Below, piece by piece: positions 9,624 to 20,690 of a stretch of 48,263 nucleotides of DNA. Position 1 is the first letter of the stretch; each line of letters starts with the position of its first letter. Source of the stretch: Discostella pseudostelligera. Its lineage: Eukaryota; Bacillariophyta; Thalassiosirophyceae; Thalassiosirales; Thalassiosiraceae. The DNA lies in NCBI GenBank assembly GCA_036940085.1, contig JALLBK010000129.1, forward strand, positions 1-48,263, given 5' to 3'. The notes under the pieces were generated by a model. That model did no database searches. It saw only the letters and a program-made list of their open reading frames with translations, and was not told where the DNA came from. The translations under genes and the position numbers were made by a program.

Positions 9624-11543
9624 ATGAGACGCACAGAATCAGCCGACACTCAAGCCGATAAGACCGTCGCCGTCGCCGCGGAGGATGGAGGCTTTCACGA
9701 TGGTGTTAACGGAGCACCATCCTCCTCCTCCTCCTCCTCCTCCTTGTCTTTGACCGCCGCGTCCATCAAGCCCGAGGCCGCAATCGATACACCCGCCGTC
9801 AACGGAGCGTCGGCGGACTCTAGTATCGTCGTGGTACGAAATAATAATGGACATGCACCCAACTCCAAGCCGCGCAAGGCTGAATTGGAAGAGGACACTT
9901 ATGTTTACCGTGACTTCTCGACGATTCTGGCACCGCCCCAGCCGACGCTCAACCCTCAGTCATTGCAGGCGCAAAAGCTGCCCGCGAAGCTGGCGGCGAT
10001 GCTGTCGGATCAAGGTAAATCTATCCTATCGCTCCTGGGTGATGTGTGCTGAATCTTCGATAGGACTCTTCATTCTCTACCTTCTTCGCTCATCCATCAT
10101 ATCTTCTCTCTTTCAATCTCTAGATTTGGCGGGTGTCATCGCATGGTCGCCTCACGGACGCAGCTGGAGGGTGATAAATCGAGATCTCTTCTCTGAGCAT
10201 GCTCTTCAGAATTACTTTGGTCACAAGAACTATGCCTCCTTCGTTAGGATTGTAAATGCATGGTGAGATATTTTCATGTGGTGTGCTGTGTTACGAGATG
10301 AATGGTGCACCCTATCTGCTGCTACTTGTAACATGACATGTGCTCACATCATGTGTCGCTTCTTCTCTTGCTCATCTCATCTCAATGTACTCTGCTGTGC
10401 AATTATCACACGCAGGGGCTTCCGACGCATTACCCATGGTGCTGACCGAGATTCCTATTATCACGAGGTAAGGTTTTTGAATGGAAGGAACTCGTAATTG
10501 ATCAATCTTTCATGTGACACTTCTTACAATACCTATATCTCACTTATCTCCTAACTCTCGCACAGCTTTTCCTTCGTGGAAGGCCGGATCTTCATCAGCG
10601 CATGAAGCGTCTCGCGACTTGTCATCGTAAGACGCCTGTTCGGAAGGAGGATCAGTGCCCCAATTTCTACGATCTGGCCAAGACATCTCCGCTTCCTGAA
10701 ATTATCTACCAACGAGGAAATCAGGCCATTCCTAACCCCGCTCAGCTTGGGCATCCAGGAGCTGTTACTGGCCAACTGTTCCCTCCAATTGGTCTTGGTG
10801 TTCCTTCCGTAGCCAACACGTTAGGATCTTTAGGAGGTCCAATGGGAAACATCAATAAGCAAGTTCTCTCCCTGTTCACCAATGATGCGGCCGCCAGATC
10901 CATGAACTCTTCCATGCTCCCATCCATGGCCACAGCTGGTGGCACCTCAGTTGGACAGCAATCATTGCCGCGAGTTGCCCAGCTCCAGCGCGACAACGAG
11001 GATCTGAGGCGTCGTTTACTTGAAATGGAAAGCATGCAATCCCAGCAAGGAGGAGTAGCAGGCTTTGGCAACCAAGGACGAGTTGGAAATCAACCGCTCT
11101 CGTCATTGAGCAGTAACATGTCCGGCGCCGTGAACCCTGCTTCTGGAAATGGCGGTAACAACATCATACTGGAACGTGAGCTGGAACGGTTACAGAGAGA
11201 TTTCATGATGCGTTCCAATACGCCTATGAATAACTCATTACTTTCATCGTTTGGTGGAACTGGAGGTGTCTGCAATGGTGGAGGTGGAGATGCCTCCAAC
11301 TTCTCATTCATTTCGGGCTATCCTCGCGACGAGATGTTGCTTCGTGCCATGCGCCTCGAGAATCAGATGGGATATCTTCAGCAGTCTTCTACGCAAGGGC
11401 AGTCGTCCGCCGCGTCTACGCTCGAGCGAGCATTGCACAATAATTCTAACCATGACACTTCCTCGTTGCCGACAGGAGATGACGGGACGAAGGCAGTGAT
11501 GGATTGGGTTGTCAAGCAGCAACAGCAGCAACAAACGTTGTAA
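9624..11543 (+). CDS. Heat-shock-factor-type DNA-binding regulator (4 exons)
   Basis: The exons are 9624-10014, 10124-10262, 10416-10467 and 10566-11543, giving 519 residues. The HSF winged helix spans about residues 115-225 and is assembled from all four exons: LPAKLAAMLSDQ, IAWSPHGRSWRVINRDLF, YFGHKNYASFVRIVNAWGF and LFLRGRPDLHQRMKR. A low-complexity Ser/Ala-rich head precedes it. After it comes a heptad-like stretch (VAQLQRDNEDLRRRLLEME) suitable for oligomerisation, then a Gln/Asn/Gly-rich tail ending in polyglutamine. HSF-type genes are greatly expanded in diatoms, so which stress or cycle signal this one reads cannot be told. The recognition helix differs from canonical FVRQLNTYGF. Confidence 0.9.
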
Positions 11544-11830
11544 GCAAGGGACGACAGACGTGAATACATATGTGCTGTGCAATATGTTTGCACCTTGGTA
11601 GGATGTTGTGCAGATTAAGGAGCAACTTCGTATTCATTAAAAAATGTATTAATCAATGATTTCAGTAATGATCCAGTGCCGACTCTACACAACTCTAGTT
11701 TAATAGCGAAAGGCTTCAAAAGAGACGCTCTATCGATTTTGCTGAGGTTATCTGTTTCTTACTGTGCGATCAACACTGAGGTCTGCCCATCTTAAGACAC
11801 TGAATCTAACAGCACAATGTAAGACACGCT

Positions 11831-13251
11831 TTATTCATCCTCCTTGGTATCATTGTCATCCTTCTCCTCTGATTTACCCTCGTTAGCCATCCGCAATGCC
11901 TCTTGAATGGCTGGATCATTAGGATCAACTCCCGGTAACGAGCCCAAGAGCTGTGTGTCGAAAAGGAGGGGAGGGTATTTTCAGCTCAAATAACTTATTG
12001 ATACAATGCGAATCACCAAAATCACCGTGTGGTACATACCTGATTAATAAATTCAGGATCCTGAAACTGCTGTTGTTGCCCCGAACCACCCTCTTCACCC
12101 TGCATCGACATCGCTAAGGCCATTTGAATGGCAGCATCTTCATCATCCTCTTCATCATCACCCCCGTCCATTGCATCAATGGCAGCATCTGCAGCCGCAT
12201 TATCCGCGGCCATGTCGGATGCCTGATTTTCGGCCATGGACATGGCCAGTGCCTGCTGTAAAAGTGCATCCTCGTCATTCAATTCTCCGCTGCTTGCATC
12301 TGCCATCACATTCATTGCCTCGTCGGTATCCACACCATCCGCACCGGCAGACTCCGCATTATTTCCACCTGCCGACGCGGCCGCAGCTGCTGCTGCCGCT
12401 GCCACACGTTCCTGTCGAGCACGTTCCTCTTCCATACTAACGCGCAATGCCATGGCAAGCTCTGGATCCATATTGGGATCCACACCACCAAACTCGGCAA
12501 AGCCACCTCCCGCCCCGCCACCCCCGCCTCCTCCGACATCCCCTCCACGCATCATACCACCACCATCCATCCTCAAGATTGGTGAGGTAACAAGAACATC
12601 ACTTGGCAAAACTCCCGCGGGGATTGTTACCAAACGACATCTCCGTTCGGCAACATCTTCTCCTCCTCCCTCCCCATCCTCACCCCCCGCTCCCCCCGCT
12701 GAGCCACCATTCGCCGCATCCACCAATTCCTTCAACTTCGACTCATTCTCCTCTAATTCACCCAATGCAATGACATCAATAAACACATTATTCTTCTTCA
12801 ATTGCTTCCCCACCTTGATAAATGCACGTTTATCGGCATTCTTCAATGGGCTGCCCACAAACAGTACAATCCGCTGCGATCCATTTTTATTCCGACGATG
12901 TTTTAATGCTAATGCTGCCACTTGGACCGAAGCCGCAATATCCACGGCATCCTTTCTTACAGCACTACCATTTCCACCACCGACAAGTTCTCCACAGAGC
13001 TTGACACCATGCAGCGCACTCAATATCTTTCCCAAATCATCCGTAGGCGACACCAATAATTGCGCACCGGTCATTGGACCAGAAGTACACATGGCAATCA
13101 CCCCCACGGTACTTTCGGGATTACTTTGTGTTTTGGCATTGACTAGTAAGTTGGCTGCGTCGGATTGCGCCTCGAGACGGGACGGGATGTAATCGCCATT
13201 CCGCATATATTCGGAATTATCGAGTAGGATCATGCAGCTTTCGAGTGGCAT
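11831..13251 (-). CDS. RPN10: RPN10/PSMD4, 26S proteasome ubiquitin receptor (2 exons)
   Basis: Exons on the minus strand are 13251-12040 and 11950-11831, giving 443 residues. Residues 1-190 form the VWA domain (MPLESCMILLDNSEYMRNGD), which docks into the 19S particle. Three ubiquitin-interacting motifs follow: PELAMALRVSMEEE (about 262), LLQQALAMSMAEN (about 329) and AAIQMALAMSMQGEE (about 373). They are separated by Gly- and Ala-rich linkers. The last exon encodes LLGSLPGVDPNDPAIQEAL, a conserved C-terminal segment, and an acidic end. Three UIMs is more than in yeast (one) or human (two), as in plants. Confidence 0.95.
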
Positions 13252-13924
13252 GGTTGTAGGTGTGTAGACGTAGAGTTATGTTTTCGAATTAGATTGATAA
13301 ACTGAGTTTCAACCCACCCTATTGCTAATGCTATTTAACGCCTCTATTGGTTGATTGGTCGTCGTCGTCGATCGTCGCGTGCGGTATCAATGAAATGGAA
13401 ATGGAAGATCGAGGATGTGCGGCGAAAAAGCACAATAAAAAGAAAGCAAGGACTTACACGTGGCATTGATTTGGCGGGAAACTATTGACTCGAGTAGGAA
13501 CTGCCACATGTCAATGGATTTGGCGGGAAGCGTACAAAATTGACTCGACTCGAACTACTTACCTCTACTACCTGAAAAGTCACGTGCTTTTGATTTGGCG
13601 GGAGACGCAATGACGTGGCGAAGATTTCGCGGACACAACGTGACGTGGCAAAGAGTTTTGGCGGGAGAGTTGAAAAGATTTGGCGGGAGATCTCCACCGC
13701 CAGCGCACATCGCCCAAAAACAAGACGATTACGATGACGAAGAGTTCTGCCCTGTTCGGCCGCTGCCGCCGCAGTACGATAGGCAGTAGCATTAGTTGAC
13801 TCAGGAGCTCTGGTGGCTACGGGCTAGCTTGTAGCAGAGGTTAGCATGCTGTGAGCATAGAAAGTAGATTGAACACAACAAATTCGACCCTCCCCTCTCC
13901 CTCATCCATATCCAAATCCAAACC
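13252..13924. promoter_or_regulatory. Divergent promoter RPN10 / DCC gene with clustered composite elements
   Basis: No gene is seen in these 673 bases. Between 13457 and 13688 are six GGCGGGA-type elements: starts at 13473, 13522, 13597, 13660 and 13682, plus a variant TTTCGCGGA at 13625-13633. The first five in position order, counting the variant, follow a CACGTG/CACATG/GACGTG box at a spacing of 10 to 12 bases: 13457-13479, 13505-13528, 13581-13603, 13612-13633 and 13642-13666. TTTGGCGGGAAA matches the E2F/DP consensus and ACACGTGGC a bZIP/bHLH G-box. TGACTCGA-type half-sites lie between them (13485, 13541). Confidence 0.65.
13457..13688 (+). repeat. Cluster of degenerate G-box + GGCGGGA repeats
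   Basis: This is the core of the element cluster described for the RPN10/DCC promoter. Copies recur every 22 to 75 bases in the same orientation, but the sequence between the two boxes is not conserved. That argues for constrained sites rather than a recent tandem duplication. Confidence 0.6.
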
Positions 13925-14683
13925 ATGAAGCTTTTCTTTACGTGTCGCCTCTTGGGCAGCATAATGATCGTCGCCGTGGCATCGTCACGAATCGTTGCAT
14001 GCCGCGCCTTCATCACATCCCACCTTTTCGTATTTCCAACGGCGATGTCTTCACCCGTGTGCAGTGGCTTCGACACATCTTCACCGACAGCTCGATTTTC
14101 CTCAACTGTCTCCGAGGACACCACCAGCACCACTGCCACAAATACCTCCTCCTCTACTTCAACTCCGTCGCCAGCAGCCGTCTTAAACAAGGTATTCCAA
14201 ACTGACACTCGACCAATCATACTCTTCGACGGTATATGCAATCTATGCAACAATGCCGTTAATTTAGCAATAGACTGGGATCCTCATGCTAACCTACGTT
14301 TTGCGGCATTGCAATCCGACGTTGGTAAATCATTATTACAATATTTTGGAAGAGATGCCAATGATATTAGTTCGATTGTACTCGTTACAAAAGACGGAGC
14401 GTTTGTCAAGTCCGATGCAATTCTGGGTATTGCTGAGTCATTGATGCCGCTGCCATTGCCACCACTATCCACCAATAACAAAATCACAATACGACCACTG
14501 GCGAAATTGGCATCGGCAATTGTGCCAAAATATTTACGAGATTTGATATATGATGGTGTGGCCGATAATCGGTATTCTGTAATGGGGAAGAGGATGGAAT
14601 GTCGATATGATGCCGATGGAGAGTTTGAGGATAGATTTGTCAATGATGATATCCTTCTTGAAATTGTGGATGATGACGAGTAG
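13925..14683 (+). CDS. DCC-family (DUF393) thiol-disulfide oxidoreductase-like protein, probably plastid
   Basis: The product has 252 residues. The N-terminus is a signal peptide with an ASAFAP-like site (VACRAFITS), so import into the plastid is likely. After a Ser/Thr-rich linker the DCC motif appears as LFDGICNLCN: Asp102, Cys105 and Cys108, a thioredoxin-like DxxCxxC site. The rest of DUF393 follows, with LRFAALQSDVGKSLL, SSIVLVTKDGAF and a C-terminal CRYDADGEFEDRF. The family's substrate is not established, so only a redox-type role can be suggested. It is a single exon, divergent from RPN10. Confidence 0.85.
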   Translation: MKLFFTCRLLGSIMIVAVASSRIVACRAFITSHLFVFPTAMSSPVCSGFDTSSPTARFSSTVSEDTTSTTATNTSSSTSTPSPAAVLNKVFQTDTRPIILFDGICNLCNNAVNLAIDWDPHANLRFAALQSDVGKSLLQYFGRDANDISSIVLVTKDGAFVKSDAILGIAESLMPLPLPPLSTNNKITIRPLAKLASAIVPKYLRDLIYDGVADNRYSVMGKRMECRYDADGEFEDRFVNDDILLEIVDDDE

Positions 14684-15155
14684 TATGGGTGATGATTTAG
14701 GCTGTGATGTGAATTCAATGCATCTTGGACGAAGACAAAACGACATGAGAGTAAAGTCCTCACACATATCATTTGAATTTTGAGTGCACATGCATCACGA
14801 TCTCCACATCATTTTACGATTGTCTGAATCGATTGTATTGTACAGTGTACCAGTAATAAACTGATCATATCTATCATTTGGCAAAACACTGAACTCTCTA
14901 CTAGGAGTACTTCTACCGATTTTCCAATTGTTTCGTACGAATGAAGGCATGCATTTGCTCCCGATGGAGGCGTGGACGAGCCGCTTCGACGATCAACGAC
15001 TCTGCAAACTTACAGATTACACGTGGCAGTAACTTGGCGGGATGAGCCTTGGGAGTTGGTGATCCAACATTTTTGGCGAAGTTTTGGCAGTTCTCCATCC
15101 ATCGACCATCTACGATGGAGATGTATGGCGATGGCGACGGCGACGGCGACGGACG
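14684..15155. promoter_or_regulatory. Intergenic with composite element upstream of the JmjC-like gene
   Basis: The 472 bases hold the 3' end of the DCC gene and the promoter of the next gene. At 15020-15042 is CACGTG, ten bases, then GGCGGGA (ttacacgtggcagtaacttg followed by gcggga), about 115 bases upstream of the ATG. A run of GGCGAC triplets lies just before the start. Confidence 0.5.
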
Positions 15156-17480
15156 ATGAGCAGTGATCAGCCGTCTACAAGCCGCCTCGACCTTGAGCAC
15201 GGGCTACCTCCAGATCCAGGCTACGACCATCCAGGATATATCGACGTCCTCATTCCTTCTCCGTCGAATGATCCAGATGCAACGCCTGATCTACCCGCGG
15301 GGTGTTCGCCACAGCGACGACGTCGACGCCGTCCATCCGCAACGACGCCAAGTTATCCGATCGAGTTATACGATGACGAACGATTGATACCAATTATAGC
15401 AGCTGCGTCTGAACGGCAATGCGAATATCATCCGAAGAAGAAGAGGAGGATTGAAGGCGAGCAACATAAGAATCAGCATGATCGTTGTCACTGTCGCGCT
15501 AACGGACAGCGCTGTACATCCAATGATGGCGACCGCGGTAGCGGCAGCCGACATAGAGCGCACTGGGATGCATTTCGGCAATATCTTGATCAATACAAAC
15601 CCGTGAAGATTCAAGATGTTGCACTATTTCGGGAAGATAGATTTACAAATACGACGACATTTACAAACAATTCGGAACGCAAAAGCATTGCGAATAGTGG
15701 TAGGCCAGTGGCGCTCCCTACTGACATTCATTCATTACCACCTCATATACTAGACATGGAGGCAACAGTCCAATGTGTATTTCATTCTCTTTCATCTCCG
15801 CCATCAACGACCACAACAAATGGTACTAGCATCAATAACATCTGCAACAAACGACAACTCTTATCAGCGCAAGAGATTGATAAGGCAATATCATCGTCCT
15901 ACACAAATAAAATTGACTTGCAACAGTGCATACCCACATTTATGGGGCAGGAAGATCAAGTGACTACCGAAATGTCATTGAGAGAGGCTATTGAATGGAA
16001 TAATCCTGCATCATCGTCCATGGCAGTTTGTGTGGCACAGCTGCCGATTGCTACGGCTGCCGAGAGACTATCCGGAATTGATGGTGATGGCGATTGTGAC
16101 CAGTTTGATAATCACCATGATGATGATCATAGGCCATTACGACTTCGTTTGGATGGAACACTTGAACAATATCCCTCCAAATGCACAGCCAATAGTGACA
16201 ACACACTCATGTCGCATCTATCACCCATGCTATGTTTGCCATCCTACCTCCTCATTGGAGATACCAACGTAAATGACGACGAGGTGTACACTGCATCCAA
16301 ACATGATGCAAACAACACCAATAATATTGTGATACGGAGTGTAAATCTTTGGCATGCTCCTCAAACGTGCTGCACCAATGCACATTACGACGATCACGAC
16401 AACTTGTTGATCGTTACCGAGGGAACAAAGACCATGGAACTCAGCCCTCCGGGGTGCATTCGGGCTTCAGGGATATATTCGGAACATGCCAATCATCCTG
16501 CCTTGCTGCGGAAGTTGGTTCGCCGTGTTCATTGTCACCGCGACGACGGAAACAATCGCAGAGACGAGGACGAAGAGAGTATTCAATCAGAAATAGAGGT
16601 CACCCGTAGTCTCAAGAAGAAGCGAACACATATCATTTCTATCAGTGCGGGAGAGGCACTTTACATCCCATCCGGATGGTGGCATCGCGTCGAATCGACT
16701 CCTTCGTCCTCAAATGTAGGGTGTACGGCCATCAATGTTTGGTTTGATTACAAGCATTCATCGCGGTCCAATGTTCCAAAGCACATGTTGCCCTTCCAAC
16801 TACGATGTGTTGCCCGACGGTATTATGAGATGCATGCAGATCATGCAGCGAATGTTCTCTTGGAACGGAAGAGAAGACAAGCGCGCGTAGTGCAACTGAT
16901 ATGTGATGATGATGTTCCGGCAAAAGGGAGCTCCATTAACTTGGAGTTAGGGTGGGAGTTGCTGAAGGGCAAGGGTTCTGCTTCTCAGAATGACATAAAA
17001 GCGTTTTGTAACACATTCTCTGAAAGTTGGACCCGTCTTATGAACGAGTTTGATACTGCAGATGAATCGTCAACGCAGAGCATGGCATATGAAACTGTCG
17101 ATCGGTTCCGAAGTCAATTAGATTATTTCCTCCTGCATCTCAATTTACGTGATACTGGGCATGTAAAAGCGTTAGTTCAATTGTGGACCGCGCTTCCCTT
17201 GTCCGGTAATGGTATTGCACGAGACGAAGACAGATTGTTCTCAAAACTAATACTTGAATTGTCACCAGAATCATGTTTTATCGTGACACAAGCTTGGGAG
17301 AGGCATGCATCACGCACAGACGATTGCGCCAAGCAAGCGGAAGTATCATTCAAGCATTTCTTTGAACTTGCGGGTGGAGGCGAGTGGGAGAAGAACGTAA
17401 GAACACATCTTGCAACAGGGGTGGAAGATTTTTGTTTGGAGATTTGTCGGATTGGTGTTTTTGATGGAATATTATTATGA
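15156..17480 (+). CDS. Large JmjC/cupin-8 domain protein, putative 2-oxoglutarate Fe(II) hydroxylase
   Basis: The product has 774 residues from ATG 15156, the first in frame. The central part carries a cupin-8/JmjC iron site: NAHYDDHDNLLIVTEGTK with His410 and Asp412, and IPSGWWHRVES with His510. These are the expected HxD...H ligands. Family members hydroxylate proteins, histones or RNA; the substrate here is unknown. The N-terminal 230 residues are low complexity with a basic patch (HPKKKRRIEGEQHK) that could be a nuclear signal. The C-terminal 250 residues are helical and show no domain I recognise. A 40-residue insertion with charged repeats (near 465-500) splits the fold. There are no introns. 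Confidence 0.75.
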   Translation: MSSDQPSTSRLDLEHGLPPDPGYDHPGYIDVLIPSPSNDPDATPDLPAGCSPQRRRRRRPSATTPSYPIELYDDERLIPIIAAASERQCEYHPKKKRRIEGEQHKNQHDRCHCRANGQRCTSNDGDRGSGSRHRAHWDAFRQYLDQYKPVKIQDVALFREDRFTNTTTFTNNSERKSIANSGRPVALPTDIHSLPPHILDMEATVQCVFHSLSSPPSTTTTNGTSINNICNKRQLLSAQEIDKAISSSYTNKIDLQQCIPTFMGQEDQVTTEMSLREAIEWNNPASSSMAVCVAQLPIATAAERLSGIDGDGDCDQFDNHHDDDHRPLRLRLDGTLEQYPSKCTANSDNTLMSHLSPMLCLPSYLLIGDTNVNDDEVYTASKHDANNTNNIVIRSVNLWHAPQTCCTNAHYDDHDNLLIVTEGTKTMELSPPGCIRASGIYSEHANHPALLRKLVRRVHCHRDDGNNRRDEDEESIQSEIEVTRSLKKKRTHIISISAGEALYIPSGWWHRVESTPSSSNVGCTAINVWFDYKHSSRSNVPKHMLPFQLRCVARRYYEMHADHAANVLLERKRRQARVVQLICDDDVPAKGSSINLELGWELLKGKGSASQNDIKAFCNTFSESWTRLMNEFDTADESSTQSMAYETVDRFRSQLDYFLLHLNLRDTGHVKALVQLWTALPLSGNGIARDEDRLFSKLILELSPESCFIVTQAWERHASRTDDCAKQAEVSFKHFFELAGGGEWEKNVRTHLATGVEDFCLEICRIGVFDGILL

Positions 17481-17594
17481 AAAGATTAGCATTCTGCTAC
17501 CACTTCAGTAGTGTATCATTATGAATTTACCAACATAGATATGAGCAACGATCAACATGGATTCGTGCAGCTGGATGAAAGCGGAGCATACTAA

Positions 17595-18250
17595 TCCCTC
17601 CGTCGAGCCCTGTGGCACCGTTGGACCCTCGACTCAATGTTTTTGATCATCCGCTATGAGCAAGAGTAAATGGCTGATCGGGTCGCGGTGGGTTGTCCTT
17701 CTGCTACACATATTTCATTGATGTACGTCGTCATATCCGGGTAACTCATTCCAGTTTTCAGATAATGGGCGACAAGTCCATGAACCCTACTACCTTCTTT
17801 GATCGCGTGAGCATTGGAGTTCTCTTCACGACCGTTCCTAGTGGTTCTTGGATCATATTCTGTACCAGCGCGTAGTGATTGCCAAGTCCTTTTAATGACA
17901 ACTCGAATTTTATCGCGTTGATTTCTCGAGAAGTTCGCCTCTGATATGATCTTTGAAACTGTCCCATCTCTGCCATCCCACTCCTCAGGATTAGAGGCTC
18001 CCAACCTCCGATACAAAAGAGAGATGAGCTGACGCTCTTCGGCTAGTGAAAGATAAGATTCGGGATTTGGGATGGGCGTGGGCGCATCCTGTTCAATGGA
18101 TGCATCGCCCTCAATATTCTCTTGACTGGAAGCATCAGAATACGGACCCGACTCGACTAAGCTTGTGGAGGTGGGGGAAATGGCGGGAAGCTGGATTGTG
18201 GCGAAAATGGCGGGAACTGCGCCAACCACCGTCCACCATCCACCACCGGC
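17595..18250 (-). pseudogene. Broken transposase-like helix-turn-helix remnant
   Basis: A minus-strand frame without any ATG near its 5' end reads through a Gly/Pro-rich head into a helical region (SLAEERQLISLLYRRL, RNQRDKIRVVIKRTWQSLR) and GSRVHGLVAHYLKTGMSYPD...RSAIYSC. The last part resembles the N-terminal helix-turn-helix of a DDE transposase family, in my reading. A stop at 17652-17654 interrupts it. The same frame then continues with similar-looking sequence (RMIKNIESRVQRCHRARRR) to a second stop near 17595. No catalytic domain follows. Its 5' part lies against the promoter and start of the helicase gene on the other strand. I call it a decayed insertion; a small functional protein is less likely. 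Confidence 0.45.
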
Positions 18251-18373
18251 ACACCCACCATACCGACCATCAAGACCGTCAAACTCAAGTTGCAAACCAC
18301 CACCCAGTCTCCTACTCCAGCCTACGCTTCATCCGAATATCTACTATCCAACGTCTCGGCGTTCGGCATCTCC

Positions 18374-20599
18374 ATGGGCCGCAACAGAAGACGCCGCGGG
18401 ATCGGTACCGGCCGCAGCCATGATGATGATAATAATGATACGAGAAGTGACGACGACGCCACTCATGTTCTCCTCGAATCTATCCGATCCGACGACAATG
18501 CAATAAAGGTTGTGTCCCCACCAGTGTGGTCCATTGAATATGTCGATAAAATAGAGAAGAAAGTCCCCGATCCTATCATCTCAAACGATACTATCCAATC
18601 CATCATGAAAATTGGTTTACAACTTGTTCGAGGTGCGCTTGACAAAATATCCAACCGCAACTTCAAAAAGTCGACGAAGAACACAAGCACCCCTCCTTTA
18701 CGCAACAGTCAGCATGTGAAACCAACGCCTATACAATTGAGGTTATGGCCAGCGTTGCTTAGCTCCTTTGATGCAAGAGAATGTTCGGGGACTTCTGCTG
18801 CATTAAATGTCGTTGGAATTGCTCCGACAGGAACAGGTAAGCACATGATCATATCTTACACTGAGCATGACGCCATTTTGCATTCAACTCTTCTTTCCTA
18901 AACATTGCCTTCAAAATGTCAGGAAAAACGATGTCCTATGTTGTGCCCATTATTAGCCTTTGTACGCGAACACTTCTTTGTCAAATGCACAATCAGCAGT
19001 CAAACTTTGCAACGAGAGTCCATGGATTGGTCCTTGCACCTACCCGTGAACTAGCAATTCAGATATCGAAAGAATTCAACGTGGCGGCAAAGGTTGCAAA
19101 TAAATATATGGCAAAATGTATTGCAGGTGCAGATAATTCTGATCCGATAGTAGAGTCCATATCTGTGTACGGGGGAGTAGATATTGATTCTCAAATTGCA
19201 TCACTCACTGGACAAGCAGAGTCCGCATGTCAACAGTCGATTGTTGTGGTTGCAACGCCTGGTCGACTATTGGATATCCTCAAACAAACGAACGCTGCAG
19301 TATCTTCAGCATTTGCCAATCTTCATGTAGTAGTATTTGACGAGGCAGATCGGATAGCAGTGAACTCAGAAATGGCTATGCAGGTGGATGACATTCTCTC
19401 CATTTTGAAAAGTATTCGAGATAGCGACGATGAACTCATTTCTTGTCTAGTATCAGCCACACTGCCGGAGAAGGCGACAGAAATGTGTAACAAATGGGTG
19501 CCGCGGCCACGAATTATCATACGGGTCAATCATGTGACTGTTGGAGAAAAGCCAACAATGACTGCCGAAGATAATGGTGATGGAGATGTAGAGGGACATG
19601 TCGATGAAGCTTCATCGAGCATACCAAAGGCTGAGCACGGCAAGAAATCGGTCAATCCACAAAACCTTGACTTGGCATCCATACCATCCAATATAGTACA
19701 AACACTTCATGTCTGCTCAAATCATAAAAAGCCGAAGAAGCTCATCCTGACGCTACAAAGAATTTATATGAAAAAGGATAAAGGTAGTGGTCGTTTCACT
19801 ACAAACAATCAGTTGACGATTGTTTTCTTCAGCCAGATCAAGACTGTCAAATATGTATCACAGCTTCTGGTCAAGGAGGGTCTAAAGTGTGTCGAGTTGT
19901 ACGGAAGCCTTCATCAAACTGAGCGTGAGAAGAGGCTTTTGGAGTTTAAGTCAGGTACGTACATTTAGCAGTGCTCATTTACGGCGACCGATTTGTACTT
20001 GACATTAATTTTTGTCACCATTGATTGTTTGCACAGGCAAAGTACCAATTCTTCTTGCAACTGACATCGCAGCAAGAGGTATACACATCGCGAACGTAAA
20101 CTATGTTGTCAATTACGACTTCCCCGGCTCGTTGGATCAGGTACGAATTGATGTCAACTCTATGATCTCTTTCATTTGCGGCACATTCATTCTTACTTCA
20201 CTTTAATTTTCGTGAATACAGTACGTGCACAGATGCGGAAGAGCCGGAAGGAAGCAATCTCGGAGTGAAGACCTTTCACCACCCACCGTCTTTAGCTTTT
20301 TCACACGTGAATTTTCCGCGATGGCGTCTTCTGTCATTGAGTTATTGAAAGCTTGCAATGCTTGGGTTGATCCAAATTTGTTAGCGCTGACAGAGGATGG
20401 GACTTCGCAAGACAAAAAGCAGACGAATAATGATAGCAAAAAGAGGAAGCGAAAACACAACGGAGCTGATAGTGAGGGTGGAGCAGATAATGGCGATGAA
20501 TCTGACAATGACCAATTCGCATTCTTAGGACAGAGTGTATTGAAACGGGCATCACATGTGAGCGATGCCGAGGATTCGGAAGATGAAGACAGCTCATAG
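18374..20599 (+). CDS. DEAD-box ATP-dependent RNA helicase (4 exons)
   Basis: The exons are 18374-18836, 18923-19954, 20037-20140 and 20222-20599, giving 658 residues. All helicase motifs are visible: a Q motif ([13 protein letters not shown]), motif I APTGTGKT (150-157, split by intron 1), Ia [13 protein letters not shown] at 294-297, SAT at 332-334, [10 protein letters not shown] (motif V) and HRCGRAGR (536-543). An acidic, lysine-rich tail ends in EDSEDEDSS. It should remodel RNA, but the subfamily (ribosome biogenesis, splicing or export) cannot be decided. Between motifs III and IV there is an insertion of about 70 residues rich in Asp/Glu. It converges on the phosphatase gene ending at 20691. 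Confidence 0.9.
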
Positions 20600-20690
20600 G
20601 GTGCAAAGAAAATAGGAAGTCTCGGACGGATTAGATTTTGCACAATGCAAATTGCGTTGTGTAACACACCATTATTTTATTATGGTCGGC

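Noticed and set aside
12236..13192. Long plus-strand frame opposite RPN10
   Set aside because: It is the antisense of a clear RPN10 gene; its Ser/Pro/Ala composition mirrors the Gly/Ala-rich coding strand.
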